Shown: positions 34,858-43,850 of the stretch, piece by piece
Layout: every line of letters starts with the position of its first letter
How positions within the stretch are numbered: the first letter of the stretch is position 1
Assembly (NCBI RefSeq): GCF_002797375.1
Contig: NZ_KZ454941.1
Span: forward strand, 2,932,118 to 2,996,117
Length of the DNA stretch: 64,000 nucleotides
Reading direction: 5' to 3'
Source: Bacillus sp. FJAT-42315
GTDB lineage: Bacteria > Bacillota > Bacilli > Bacillales > Domibacillaceae
Translations under genes and position numbers: made by a program
The notes under the pieces: generated by a model
Databases searched by the model: none
What the model was told of the DNA's origin: nothing
Seen by the model: only the letters and a program-made list of their open reading frames with translations

Positions 34858-36777
34858 ATGGATGCACAAGTAAAAGCTTTATCTTCTCATTCAAAGGAAC
34901 AAGCAGTTTGGCTTCAGAAAATACTTCCACATGCGGAGTTAATTGCAGCTCTCTTTAGCGGCTTACTCATTTTAGCAGGGTGGCTATTAGACCATAACGG
35001 GTTGCACACCGCAGCAATTGTCAGCTATGTGGCAGCCTTTGTAATCGGCGGATTCGCCAAAGCCAAAGAAGGTATTGAAGCAACCATCGAAGAGAAAGAA
35101 TTGAATGTTGAAATGCTGATGATTTTTGCCGCGGTTGGTTCAGCTATCATTGGCTATTGGACAGAAGGTGCCATTCTTATCTTTATTTTTGCTGTAAGTG
35201 GCGCTCTTGAAACGTATACGATGAATAAAAGTCAGAAAGAGATTTCGGCGTTAATGGAGATTCAGCCTGAAGAAGCTTTGCGGGTAATCAATGGATCGGA
35301 AGAACGCGTGCATATTTCTGAATTAGCGATTGGCAATACCATTCTTGTGAAGCCAGGTGAACGAATTCCAGCTGATGGTATGATCGCAAAAGGTCGGTCT
35401 TCAATTGATGAATCGGCCATTACCGGAGAGTCCATCCCTGTATCAAAAGAAATTGACGGCGAAGTGTTTGCTGGAACGGTCAATATTACAGGCTCCCTTT
35501 ACGTCGAAGTGACGAAAAAATCAACGGAAAGCTTGTTCCAAAAAATCATTCAACTCGTACAATCGGCTCAAAGTGAAAAATCGCCTTCTCAGCAATTTAT
35601 CGAAAAATTTGAAGGAACTTATGTCAAAGTCGTATTAGCTGTCGTCGGAATTATGATGTTTCTTCCTCACTTTGCCCTCGGCTGGAGCTGGAATGAAACG
35701 TTTTATCGGGCGATGGTGCTGCTCGTCGTTGCGTCTCCATGTGCCCTCGTTGCTTCCATTATGCCAGCGACGTTATCAGCTATTTCCAACGGAGCCCGTC
35801 ACGGTATTCTATTTAAAGGTGGCGTGCATTTAGAAAACTTAAATAACTTGAAGGCGATCGCTTTCGATAAAACAGGCACATTAACGAGAGGAAAACCAGA
35901 AGTTACTGATGTGATTGTTCGCGAGGATCTCGATGAAACAGAGTTGTTAAAAGTCGCCGCTTCGATCGAAAGCCAGTCGAATCATCCCCTTGCTCAAGCT
36001 GTCGTTCGTTATGCCCGAAAACAACAATTAACTTTTTCTGCCCCAGAGCATTTAGAAGATGTCGCTGGCTGGGGAGTCAAAGGGCAAGTGGACGGCAAGG
36101 AATGGAAAATCGGAAAAGCGGATTTTGTTGGACGTGAAGAAGCCTTCGCTTTTGCTTCTGGTCAAGCGAAAGATCTAGCCTCTACTGGAAAAACAACCGT
36201 TTTTGTGGCAGATGAGCATGGCGTAGCTGCCGTCATTGCGTTAAAAGACTTAATTAGAGAAGAAACGAAGCTCGCTTTAGATTTGCTTCGACAAGAAGGA
36301 ATTTATACGATTATGCTCACAGGCGACAACGAAAAAACAGCGAAAGCCATTGCTGAAGAAGCCCACTTAGATAGCTTTATCGCCGAATGTTTACCGGAAC
36401 ATAAAGTAGAGCATTTGAAAACGCTCATCGAAAAACACGGAACAGTCGCGATGGTTGGAGATGGGATCAATGACGCACCAGCTCTTGCGACAGCCAATAT
36501 CGGTATCGCGATGGGTGAAGGCTCTGACGTTGCCTTAGAAACAGCGGATATCGTGTTAATGAAAAATGACCTACCTAAAATCGCAGAAGCCATTCGCCTG
36601 TCGAAAAAAATGAAACGAATCGTCAAGCAAAATGTCATCTTTTCTATTTCGGTGATCATGCTACTCATTATCTCAAACTTCTTCCAAGCACTTGATTTAC
36701 CACTCGGTGTGATCGGCCACGAAGGAAGTACGATTCTTGTTATTTTAAATGGTTTACGACTATTGAAATCAAGCTAA
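34858..36777 (+). CDS. pfeT: P1B-type metal-transporting ATPase (PfeT/ZosA-like Fe(II) efflux)
   Basis: P-type ATPase of 639 aa. Metal-site motif SPCALVAS in helix 6, phosphorylation site DKTGTLTRGKPE, TGES, the HP motif in SNHPLAQA, and MVGDGINDAPAL. It has no N-terminal heavy-metal-associated domain, like B. subtilis PfeT (ZosA, 637 aa), which exports Fe(II) under PerR and Fur control. CadA-type zinc/cadmium export is an alternative. ATG 34858 follows AAGGAGG; a 30-codon upstream extension overlaps the regulatory boxes and is rejected. Confidence 0.85.
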   Translation: MDAQVKALSSHSKEQAVWLQKILPHAELIAALFSGLLILAGWLLDHNGLHTAAIVSYVAAFVIGGFAKAKEGIEATIEEKELNVEMLMIFAAVGSAIIGYWTEGAILIFIFAVSGALETYTMNKSQKEISALMEIQPEEALRVINGSEERVHISELAIGNTILVKPGERIPADGMIAKGRSSIDESAITGESIPVSKEIDGEVFAGTVNITGSLYVEVTKKSTESLFQKIIQLVQSAQSEKSPSQQFIEKFEGTYVKVVLAVVGIMMFLPHFALGWSWNETFYRAMVLLVVASPCALVASIMPATLSAISNGARHGILFKGGVHLENLNNLKAIAFDKTGTLTRGKPEVTDVIVREDLDETELLKVAASIESQSNHPLAQAVVRYARKQQLTFSAPEHLEDVAGWGVKGQVDGKEWKIGKADFVGREEAFAFASGQAKDLASTGKTTVFVADEHGVAAVIALKDLIREETKLALDLLRQEGIYTIMLTGDNEKTAKAIAEEAHLDSFIAECLPEHKVEHLKTLIEKHGTVAMVGDGINDAPALATANIGIAMGEGSDVALETADIVLMKNDLPKIAEAIRLSKKMKRIVKQNVIFSISVIMLLIISNFFQALDLPLGVIGHEGSTILVILNGLRLLKSS

Positions 36778-36808
36778 AAAGCAACGGCTGCACAGCCGTT
36801 GCTTTTTC
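36777..36808. terminator. Bidirectional terminator between pfeT and yfkH
   Basis: AAAGCAACGGCTG / CAGCCGTTGCTTT with flanking A- and T-runs, between convergent genes. Confidence 0.9.
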
Positions 36809-37643
36809 ATGTAGCGGATGGAGTTTCACTGTTTTTATAAGCATTAATTTCACCGCCGAGTAAAATAATGAATGCCGTTAAATAAAACCAAATCATCATG
36901 ATAATGATCCCTCCGATACTCCCATATGTAGCAGAGAAATTACCAAAGTTATTCACATAAAAAGAAAAGCCGAAAGAGGCAGCAATCCAACCAATCGTAG
37001 CAAAGACAGCCCCTGGAACGACCGACCGCCACTTTACTTTTACACTCGGAGCAAAATAATACAGGCCCATAAAAACGGTAAATATCAATATCGGAGAAAT
37101 CGACCATCTCAACCAATCCCATAAAGCAATGAGCTCTTCAGATGCATTGAAATAGCTATAAGCGAGCAAACCGAGCTGGCGACCGAATACTTGCAGTACT
37201 AAAGCAGCTGCCACCGTTAAAATTAAGCCGAATGTTAATAAAATCGAGATCCCTCGATTCATATAAAAAGGACGAGTCTCCTCCACACTATATGCGTGAT
37301 TTAACCCTTTAATAATCGCATTCATCCCATTAGAAGCAGACCAGACTGTCGCAATAATCCCAAATGACAACAGGCTGCTATTGCGAGTGTTGACCACTTC
37401 TTCGACTGTTGCTTGAATCGTAGCTATTGTCTCTTCTGGTGCAAAATCTTTAATTAGTGCAAACAAATCATCCGTTGTAAAGGGCAAATAAGCTAACAAT
37501 GTCACTGTAAAAATCATCAACGGAAAAATAGACAACAGAAAAAAGTAAGCCATTTGCGCGGCAATGCCAGCGATATCTGATTCTTGAAATCGCCCAATTA
37601 AATGCATAATAAATTTTTTCTGTTTTTCTATCGTGACCTTCAA
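36807..37643 (-). CDS. yfkH: YihY/YfkH family membrane protein
   Basis: 278 aa, six predicted helices. Family segments: GIAAQMAYFFLLSIFPLMIF, WSASNGMNAIIKGLNHAY, GAVFATIGWIAASFGFSFYV and GGIIIMMIWFYLTAFIILLG. Once called RNase BN, but the family is membrane-bound and its function is unclear. TTG start after a GGGGGTGG-like ribosome site. Follows the YtxH gene by 14 bases. Confidence 0.88.
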   Translation of the reverse strand: MKVTIEKQKKFIMHLIGRFQESDIAGIAAQMAYFFLLSIFPLMIFTVTLLAYLPFTTDDLFALIKDFAPEETIATIQATVEEVVNTRNSSLLSFGIIATVWSASNGMNAIIKGLNHAYSVEETRPFYMNRGISILLTFGLILTVAAALVLQVFGRQLGLLAYSYFNASEELIALWDWLRWSISPILIFTVFMGLYYFAPSVKVKWRSVVPGAVFATIGWIAASFGFSFYVNNFGNFSATYGSIGGIIIMMIWFYLTAFIILLGGEINAYKNSETPSAT

Positions 37644-37657
37644 ACTGCCACCCCCAA

Positions 37658-37993
37658 TTATTTTGAAGTAGCTGAACCTGATTTTTCTTCATTAAAAAGA
37701 AAAGTTGTTTTCGTCTCTTCCATTAATTCTTTTACTTGAGGCGTTAATTCTGTCAAGCTACTTACTTTATCACGAATAAATCCAATATCTTCATTGACCT
37801 GCTCATATGTTTCTTTCGCCAGATTGATAATTTCCTTAGAAGAATCCATCAGTTGTTCTCGATTTTTCACTAATTCACATACCTGTTTCCCCCATGCATT
37901 CATCTCTTCTCGCGTTTTTCGATCAGTCAGGCTAATCGCTCCTCCTATAACAGCACCGATCATTACCCCAGCAACAAATTTAACTTTTCCCAT
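37658..37993 (-). CDS. YtxH-domain protein
   Basis: ~111 aa with an N-terminal glycine-rich membrane segment (KFVAGVMIGAVIGGAISLTD) and a long amphipathic, coiled-coil-like tail. YtxH proteins are often stress-related; the precise role is unknown. Start at the Met before GKVKF, 9 bases after AGAAGGG; ATG 38002 abuts the ribosome site. Confidence 0.75.
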   Translation of the reverse strand: MGKVKFVAGVMIGAVIGGAISLTDRKTREEMNAWGKQVCELVKNREQLMDSSKEIINLAKETYEQVNEDIGFIRDKVSSLTELTPQVKELMEETKTTFLFNEEKSGSATSK

Positions 37994-38038
37994 GATATTC
38001 ATCCCTTCTTTGAAATATATGTACTTTCTTTATTTTCA

Positions 38039-38509
38039 TTATAACTGCTGATCTTGTTTAATGAATTGTAATAAAGCTTGATTTCCCTTGGCAATTAGCT
38101 CATACACCTCTTCAAAATCTCCTGTAAAATAAGGGTCTGGTACATCTTTGTTTGTCACTTCTTGGACTAAATCAAGAAGTTGAATCACTTGAGCGTTCCC
38201 TTTCGAAGTTAATTTTTTATGGATATTTTTGACATTATCACTATCCATAGCGACAATATATTGGAAATCCGCTCCATCTTCAATCTTTAGCTGTCGTGCC
38301 TTTAATCCTTCACTACTCACTTTATACTTTTTCAAAATCGATAATGTACCTTCGTGTGGAGGCTTTCCGATGTGCCAATGGCCTGTGCCAGCAGAGTCTA
38401 CTTCAATGATATCATCTAATTTTTCTCTTTTCACTAAATCACGAAACATCGCTTCAGCCATAGGAGATCGGCAAATGTTTCCGAGACACACAAATAACAC
38501 TCGAATCAT
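38039..38509 (-). CDS. yfkJ: Low-molecular-weight protein-tyrosine-phosphatase YfkJ
   Basis: 156-aa phosphatase. The P-loop CLGNICRSPMAEA (C-x5-R-S) is at residues ~8-20 and the catalytic DPYF motif near residue 125. It dephosphorylates phosphotyrosine/phosphoarginine-type substrates in Bacillus stress physiology. ATG 38509 lies 5 bases after AAGGTGG; 22 upstream codons are excluded. Confidence 0.92.
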   Translation of the reverse strand: MIRVLFVCLGNICRSPMAEAMFRDLVKREKLDDIIEVDSAGTGHWHIGKPPHEGTLSILKKYKVSSEGLKARQLKIEDGADFQYIVAMDSDNVKNIHKKLTSKGNAQVIQLLDLVQEVTNKDVPDPYFTGDFEEVYELIAKGNQALLQFIKQDQQL

Positions 38510-38735
38510 TTTTTCCACCTTCTTATATAAGAATAATATATACCCATTCTCTATTTTGTCATAAATCCCCTTCATTTCAACGAATAAAATCTATTTTTGT
38601 CGAAATAAAAACAAGCTCTCCCTTTATTCCCATTTGTGTTTTCTAACAAAAATTATCTACTTTCTTATTTTTATTCACATAATAGCTAGTTTTTTCAGAA
38701 TATTCTTATATAATATTAAAAAAGGGGGGAAAAGT

Positions 38736-40094
38736 ATGAATCAGGAAAAACTTCTTGAAGTGCTAAATAACATTAGCGGAATGATTTGGGGACCACCACT
38801 TCTTATCTTATTAGTAGGTACAGGTATTTATTTAACGATTCGTCTCGGATTTTTACAATTGAAATTGCTCCCATATTCATTGAAGCTCGCCTTTAGCAAA
38901 AGTCAGGATCATCAATCCGAAGGGGATATTTCCCATTTCCAAGCATTAATGACCGCACTTGCTGCCACAGTTGGTACAGGGAACATTGTCGGTGTCGCTA
39001 CCGCGGTGTTAATTGGAGGACCCGGAGCGATTTTTTGGATGTGGATGAGTGCCTTTTTTGGTATGGCTACTAAATATGCAGAAGCTGTTTTAGCGGTTAA
39101 ATATCGCGTGCAAGATGAAGACGGCGAAATGTCCGGTGGGCCAATGTACTATTTAGAACGAGGATTAAAGCAAAAATGGCTTGGTGTCCTGTTTGCTATA
39201 TTCGGTGCGATTGCCGCCTTTGGAATCGGCAACCTCGTACAGGCAAACTCCGTCGCAGGTGTTGTCAATTCAACATTTAACATTCCTGCATGGGTAACGG
39301 GTCTAGCTCTCACTATTTTCACGGCGTTAGTTCTGTTAGGCGGAATTAAAAGCATCGGAAAAGTGACGGCGTTTTTCGTACCAATTATGGCTGCCTTTTA
39401 TCTTTTGGCAGGTTTAATCATTTTATTGATGAACATTAGTGACATTCCAGCAGCCTTTGCTCTTATTTTCTCTGACGCTTTTACTGGAAATGCAGTAGCT
39501 GGTGGTGCAATTGGTGCTGTCATTCGTTACGGGGTAGCTCGTGGGGTATTCTCCAATGAAGCAGGTCTCGGTTCTGCTCCAATTGCAGCTGCAGCGGCAA
39601 AAACAGATATGCCAGCCCGTCAAGCACTTGTCTCTATGACACAAGTATTTATCGATACAATTGTAATTTGTTCTATTACAGGATTGACGATTGTTCTTGC
39701 AGGTCAATATAATACTGGTCTTGAAGGTAGTGAGCTAACAACAGCTTCCTTTGAAATGTTCCTTGGTTCCGCTGGTTCCTATGTCGTTGCCCTTGGCCTA
39801 TTATTCTTTGCTTCCTCTACGATCATTGGCTGGTCTTATTACGGCGAAAAATGCTTCTCTTATTTATTCAGCAAAAAGGTTGTTAAATATTATCGCCTTG
39901 CTTTCGTTATCGCTGTCTTTATAGGAGCTATCGCAAAACTGGATGTCGTTTGGACCTTCGCTGACATTATGAACGGCTTAATGGCATTCCCTAACCTAAT
40001 CGGCCTCGTCGGCTTATCCGGCGTCGTCATCCACGAAACAAAAAATGTACTAACAGCCATCAAAGAAGAAAAAACAAAAAAAATGAGCGCTTAA
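38736..40094 (+). CDS. Alanine/glycine:Na+ symporter (AGCS family)
   Basis: Na+-coupled amino-acid importer of 452 aa with ~11 helices. Signature segments: [20 protein letters not shown] (AGCS motif), [31 protein letters not shown] and [14 protein letters not shown]. Alanine, glycine or glutamine could be the substrate. ATG 38736 follows GGGGGG. A TATAAT (38709-38714) lies upstream. It is inserted between yfkJ and yfkK, which are adjacent in B. subtilis. Confidence 0.9.
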   Translation: MNQEKLLEVLNNISGMIWGPPLLILLVGTGIYLTIRLGFLQLKLLPYSLKLAFSKSQDHQSEGDISHFQALMTALAATVGTGNIVGVATAVLIGGPGAIFWMWMSAFFGMATKYAEAVLAVKYRVQDEDGEMSGGPMYYLERGLKQKWLGVLFAIFGAIAAFGIGNLVQANSVAGVVNSTFNIPAWVTGLALTIFTALVLLGGIKSIGKVTAFFVPIMAAFYLLAGLIILLMNISDIPAAFALIFSDAFTGNAVAGGAIGAVIRYGVARGVFSNEAGLGSAPIAAAAAKTDMPARQALVSMTQVFIDTIVICSITGLTIVLAGQYNTGLEGSELTTASFEMFLGSAGSYVVALGLLFFASSTIIGWSYYGEKCFSYLFSKKVVKYYRLAFVIAVFIGAIAKLDVVWTFADIMNGLMAFPNLIGLVGLSGVVIHETKNVLTAIKEEKTKKMSA

Positions 40095-40095
40095 A

Positions 40096-40295
40096 TCGAA
40101 AAGCGGAAGGCGCCGTTTAACGACGTATGAACTGGAACGAGCCGATCGAGATAAAGGAAACACGATGAACGTAGTGAATCGATGTTGACTTATCGCAAGG
40201 AGGAACGTGGAAGTTCACTAGTCGTTGGCGCTTGGAGCTAGACAAATCGAAAAGCGGAAGGCGCTGTTCAGTGGCGTATGAACTGGAACGAGCCG
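40096..40295 (+). repeat. Palindromic interspersed element A, full copy plus 5' partial copy
   Basis: Full copy 40096-40244: starts GAAAAGCGGAAGGCGCC and ends GGCGCTTGGAGCTAGACA. Stem GCGCC-gttt-AACGAC / GTCGTT-GGCGC. A partial copy of its first ~50 bases follows at 40246-40295 and runs directly into repeat array 3. Compare 60971-61140. Confidence 0.8.
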
Positions 40296-40300
40296 AAAAG

Positions 40301-40452
40301 TCGAAGAAATCTCTCGTAAGGTCAAAGAAAGTGTTCGTAAAGTCAAAGAATGGTTTAAAAGATTGAAGAAATCTCTGTATAGTCGAAGAACTTACTCAGA
40401 ACATCGAAGAAATAGCGACAACATTGTAGAAAACGTTCGTAAGGTCAAAGAA
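40301..40452 (+). repeat. 41-bp-period tandem array, locus 3 (degenerate)
   Basis: Eight cores (TCGAAGAA, TCAAAGAA, TTGAAGAA, TTGTAGAA) at 40301, 40322, 40343, 40363, 40383, 40404, 40424 and 40445: steps 21, 21, 20, 20, 21, 20, 21. Spacers are diverged. It lies downstream of the symporter gene, in sense. Confidence 0.85.
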
Positions 40453-40555
40453 AATCCGCTATCAACTATCTAGAGCTTCTTGTTCACGCGAGATTAAACA
40501 CCACATTGACAAGAAGCTCAAATAATGAAATGATATGAAAAAATGATTCGAGAGG

Positions 40556-40789
40556 ATGAAGAAAATAGTGGATCTTTCTGTAAAGTCGCCTGAGAATATT
40601 GAGTTTATGATTGAGCAAATTACAACTAAGTTGCGGATGGTGAACGTGGGAGCGATTAAACCTGATCATTTTGGCGAAGCTTCTTATGAAGATTTGCGAG
40701 ATCTTTATGAGATGGTACAGCGAAAAAGTCATTTCAGTCCAAGTGAAATGCAGGCGATTGCGGAGGAACTTGGCAATTTAAGAAAATAA
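40556..40789 (+). CDS. yfkK: YfkK (DUF1128 family)
   Basis: Small soluble helical protein of ~77 aa with [17 protein letters not shown] and [20 protein letters not shown]. Function unknown; next to yfkJ in B. subtilis. The start is uncertain: ATG 40556 abuts GAGAGG, while GTG 40568 lies 12 bases after it. Confidence 0.82.
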   Translation: MKKIVDLSVKSPENIEFMIEQITTKLRMVNVGAIKPDHFGEASYEDLRDLYEMVQRKSHFSPSEMQAIAEELGNLRK

Positions 40790-40828
40790 TCTGTTCAGAA
40801 CAAGTAATATAGTCTACGAGAATCTGTT

Positions 40829-40857
40829 GGGTCTAACTCCTTAGTTAGGCCCTTTTT
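40829..40857 (+). terminator. Terminator of yfkK
   Basis: GGGTCTAACT / AGTTAGGCCC stem with one mismatch, loop CCTT, then TTTTT. Confidence 0.8.
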
Positions 40858-41010
40858 GTTATATAAAGCCATTCTACTAGCATAAAAATAACCCAAAACA
40901 ACAAACATTTTTTCCCAAAAATTAAAGACTTTTCATTTAATTTATGATAGAGTAATATATGTAATTTGAATGTAATATTTTTGTAAATTTTGAAATGGGG
41001 GTTTTTTCAA

Positions 41011-41505
41011 ATGAAGAAAAAGTTTTTTGCTTTTGGATTGGCTACGGCGATGGTCTTCTCTGCAGGTACTAGCGTATTAGGAGCAGCTCCAGCAACTAAG
41101 GTACCAGTGCAACAAATCACAAAGGAACAACAAATTAAAAACATCGTTGCTTATGCAAAGAAACTAAAAGGCACACCTTATAAACAAGGCGGTACAACAA
41201 CTAAAGGCTTTGATGCTTCTGGTTATGTTCACCATGTATTTACTAAAAACAAAGTGAAACTAGCGCGCAATTCAGCTGATATACAAAAACAAGGCACAAA
41301 TGTAGAGCTAAAGAAACTTAAAGAAGGCGATCTAGTATTCTACAACACAACAGGTAAACCTAGCAAAAAAGCTAGCTTTGTAGGTATTTATATTGGAAAA
41401 AATCAATTTATGGGCGTAACAACTAAAAACGGTGTCTCTGTTATTGATATGAATAATAAGTACTGGAAATCCAAATACTTAGGTGCGAAACGCATCATTA
41501 AATAA
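41011..41505 (+). CDS. Secreted NlpC/P60-like protein without catalytic residues
   Basis: 164 aa. Signal peptide 1-24 (KKKFFAFGLATAMVFSAGTS), then an NlpC/P60 fold: YAKKLKGTPYKQGG, GFDASGYVHHVF, LKEGDLVFYNTTG, SFVGIYIGKNQFMGV. Active endopeptidases have DCSG where this has DASG, and His before VGIY where this has Phe, so both catalytic Cys and His are missing. A binding or non-catalytic wall role is likely (inference). ATG 41011 follows a GGGGG ribosome site. Confidence 0.8.
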   Translation: MKKKFFAFGLATAMVFSAGTSVLGAAPATKVPVQQITKEQQIKNIVAYAKKLKGTPYKQGGTTTKGFDASGYVHHVFTKNKVKLARNSADIQKQGTNVELKKLKEGDLVFYNTTGKPSKKASFVGIYIGKNQFMGVTTKNGVSVIDMNNKYWKSKYLGAKRIIK

Positions 41506-41530
41506 GAACGAAAAAAGATGATGTCAATGA

Positions 41531-41560
41531 AAATGCCAAGAATTTTGTTGGCATTTTCCT
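41531..41560 (+). terminator. Terminator of the NlpC/P60-like gene
   Basis: AAATGCCAA / TTGGCATTT with an 8-nt loop and a short T-tract; the adjacent IS begins at about its 3' edge. Confidence 0.75.
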
Positions 41561-43044
41561 GTTTCTATTTGTTTTACAAAGGCATTTCTTCTATAATTTG
41601 ATGTGTGAGATGTAAGCCGACTTGCTTAAGTGAGCGAAGTTTGGCCCATTTTTTCAAGTTTTGTATGATGGCGGTCATCAAAACTTGCGTTTTCACCTTT
41701 TGAACTCCACGGTAACGCGCATAGCGCAAACCGTGGAGTTCTTTACTATGGGCAAAACTCAGTTCAACTGTAGAGGGGCGAACAGAGCGAAGAATCTTTC
41801 CTCTAGGCGACAAGCGCTGTTCTCTTAATTGATTATAAACCTCTTGATGAATGGAGATACGTAGCACGCGATCTTCGTTTTCTTTTTTCGCAAAAGGACA
41901 AGATTGGCAACTTCCTTTTGGGGGCTTGAATTCATGATAGCCTTGCCGATTCGTTGTTTTATAATAAAACGGGACACCACATGGACAGGCATAGAGATCC
42001 TCGTTCACCTGCTTAAACTGATAACGACGACACTTAGGGTGGTCTTTCGTGGCGAATCGACGATAAGACATATAAACAAAGAAGTCCCGTTTAAACAATT
42101 TTGGGGCAAGAGTGGCATTGTAGTACCCGGAGTCTAAAGCGATTTCTTTCGCATATTGCCCAAATAAGTTCTTTAACTGATCGACTTGTCCAATCAATTG
42201 ACGATGTCCTGGCACATTCGCCGCCGTGACATCTGTGGCGACGATAAAGTTATGAAGCGAGTCCACTACCCGATGCTCAAAATAGGCAAAACGTCCGCGC
42301 GCATCGTGTTTCACAGATAAACGTGCATCAGAATCGACCGGGCTTACATTTGTTTGTTTTTCCTCTATTTTCGCATCTTTCGCTTTTAGAGGTTTTTTCC
42401 CACGACGCGCACGCTGTTCATTAATGATCGCTAAATCTTCTTCTTTTTCTTCTATAATTTTCTCTTCTATCCAGGTTTCGCGAACCCGCTTATTCGCATT
42501 GGCTTTTAATTCTGTTTCATCGGCGACCCATGTTTCGTTCGCGATAAATCCTTCTTTATGAATGAAACGAAGGCAATGATGAAAAAGCTCCTCCCAGAAC
42601 GTCGCATTTTGTAGACGCTGTGAAAGAAACTTAGAAATCGTCGAATGATCTGGAATCTTTTCTTGTGGAGAAATACCTAAAAACCAGCGATACGTGGCAT
42701 TCTGTTGGACTTGACGACAGGTAAAGCGAACGGAACGAAAGCCTTCTATATACTGAATCAGTAAGATTTTCACTAACATGATCGGATCTTTTGTAGGTCG
42801 ACCGATACGATGCGGATAAAATCCTTCCAACTGTCTCGTGACAAAATCCCAGTCCATGACTTGGTCCATCTTTACTAAATGATGTGAAGCATCATACATC
42901 ATTTCATAATACTTTCGATTCTCCGCAATCTCTTGTCTGGAATAAGTAATGTACATGAAAAACTCTCCTCGCTTCCTTTGATTCACGAGGAGAGTTTACC
43001 TAGGATTTCGCAATTTGTCCATTGTCTAGGTTGTTTTTCAACAG
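41559..43044 (-). mobile_element. IS1182-family insertion sequence (ends approximate)
   Basis: Contains one intact transposase gene. The ends are inferred from a short CTGTT match at 41559 and on the opposite strand at 43044; a longer inverted repeat and a target duplication are not evident. It is inserted between the terminators of the NlpC/P60-like gene and motB, so no gene is disrupted. Confidence 0.75.
41574..42956 (-). CDS. IS1182 family transposase
   Basis: DDE transposase of 460 aa. N-terminal DUF772-type segment (GRPTKDPIMLVKILLIQYIE), catalytic-core parts WVADETELKANANK, VKHDARGRFAYFEHRVVDS and EIALDSGYYN, a Cys cluster (CPCG, CQSCPF), and the C-terminal STVELSFAHSKELHGLRYAR with the likely catalytic Glu. 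No frameshift. ATG 42956 follows GAGGAGAG. Confidence 0.92.
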   Translation of the reverse strand: MYITYSRQEIAENRKYYEMMYDASHHLVKMDQVMDWDFVTRQLEGFYPHRIGRPTKDPIMLVKILLIQYIEGFRSVRFTCRQVQQNATYRWFLGISPQEKIPDHSTISKFLSQRLQNATFWEELFHHCLRFIHKEGFIANETWVADETELKANANKRVRETWIEEKIIEEKEEDLAIINEQRARRGKKPLKAKDAKIEEKQTNVSPVDSDARLSVKHDARGRFAYFEHRVVDSLHNFIVATDVTAANVPGHRQLIGQVDQLKNLFGQYAKEIALDSGYYNATLAPKLFKRDFFVYMSYRRFATKDHPKCRRYQFKQVNEDLYACPCGVPFYYKTTNRQGYHEFKPPKGSCQSCPFAKKENEDRVLRISIHQEVYNQLREQRLSPRGKILRSVRPSTVELSFAHSKELHGLRYARYRGVQKVKTQVLMTAIIQNLKKWAKLRSLKQVGLHLTHQIIEEMPL

Positions 43045-43049
43045 TATGA

Positions 43050-43083
43050 AAAAACTGAACCCTATTCTCGGGTTCAGTTTTTT
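43050..43083 (-). terminator. Terminator of motAB
   Basis: AAAACTGAACCC / GGGTTCAGTTTT with a 7-nt loop. It overlaps the motB stop codon. Confidence 0.85.
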
Positions 43084-43850
43084 GCTGGAGGCGTATTATT
43101 TTCTTTTCCTCCCTGTGGTAAAATCAATATTTCTACTCGGCGGTTTTTGGCACGCCCTTCTGCTGTTTCATTAGATGCAATCGGTTGGTATTCGCCGTAC
43201 CCTTTCGCACTGAAAAGACGTGGATCGAGCTTTTTATTCTCCAATATGACTTTCATAAAGTTAACGGCGCGCATCGCACTTAATTCCCAGTTAGATTGAA
43301 ATTGCTCGTTTTTAATCGGGATATTATCCGAATGACCACTAATGATAATATTACGAGGAATATCCATTTCGAGTAATCGAGAAATCTCTCGAGCAGCTTG
43401 GCGATTTTCCTCTCTCACTTCAGCAACTCCGGAATTAAATAAGACGTTGTCGCGAATCCGCAAAAGCAACCCTTCACCGCTCAAAGTTGTCTCTACTTTA
43501 TTTTGCAAACTATTCTTCTCGATGTATTCAGCCATTTTCTTCTGCATTTCGGATAGTTCTTTTTGGTCTTTCGCACCTAATCCACTTAATTTTCCTTCTT
43601 GTGATTGATTTTTAGGATCATTCATCGTCTCTGACGGCGTTGTACTTGGATAATCCATCACACCGGCCCCACCTTGAAAGACCTCATTAAAAGCTTGAGA
43701 CATCGTTTGAAATTTTTTCGCATCAACAGAACTCATGGCGAACAATACGATAAAGAGTGCTAATAAGAGCGTCAATAAATCTGCATATGGAATGAGCCAA
43801 GATTCGTCCACGTGTTCATGCTCATGTTGTTTCTTTCTCCCCTTAGCCAT
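43074..43850 (-). CDS. motB: Flagellar motor stator protein MotB
   Basis: Stator subunit of 258 aa. One N-terminal helix PYADLLTLLLALFIVLFAMS carries the ion-binding Asp; an OmpA-like peptidoglycan-binding domain follows (~130-245, IIISGHSDNIPI, NRRVEI). The pore sequence resembles proton-type MotB rather than MotS, but this is not certain. Overlaps motA by 8 bases. Confidence 0.93.
   Translation of the reverse strand: MAKGRKKQHEHEHVDESWLIPYADLLTLLLALFIVLFAMSSVDAKKFQTMSQAFNEVFQGGAGVMDYPSTTPSETMNDPKNQSQEGKLSGLGAKDQKELSEMQKKMAEYIEKNSLQNKVETTLSGEGLLLRIRDNVLFNSGVAEVREENRQAAREISRLLEMDIPRNIIISGHSDNIPIKNEQFQSNWELSAMRAVNFMKVILENKKLDPRLFSAKGYGEYQPIASNETAEGRAKNRRVEILILPQGGKENNTPPAKN

Noticed and set aside
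41559-43044. Exact ends and target duplication of the IS1182 element
   Set aside because: Only a 5-bp terminal match was found; no convincing duplication, so ends are given as approximate.
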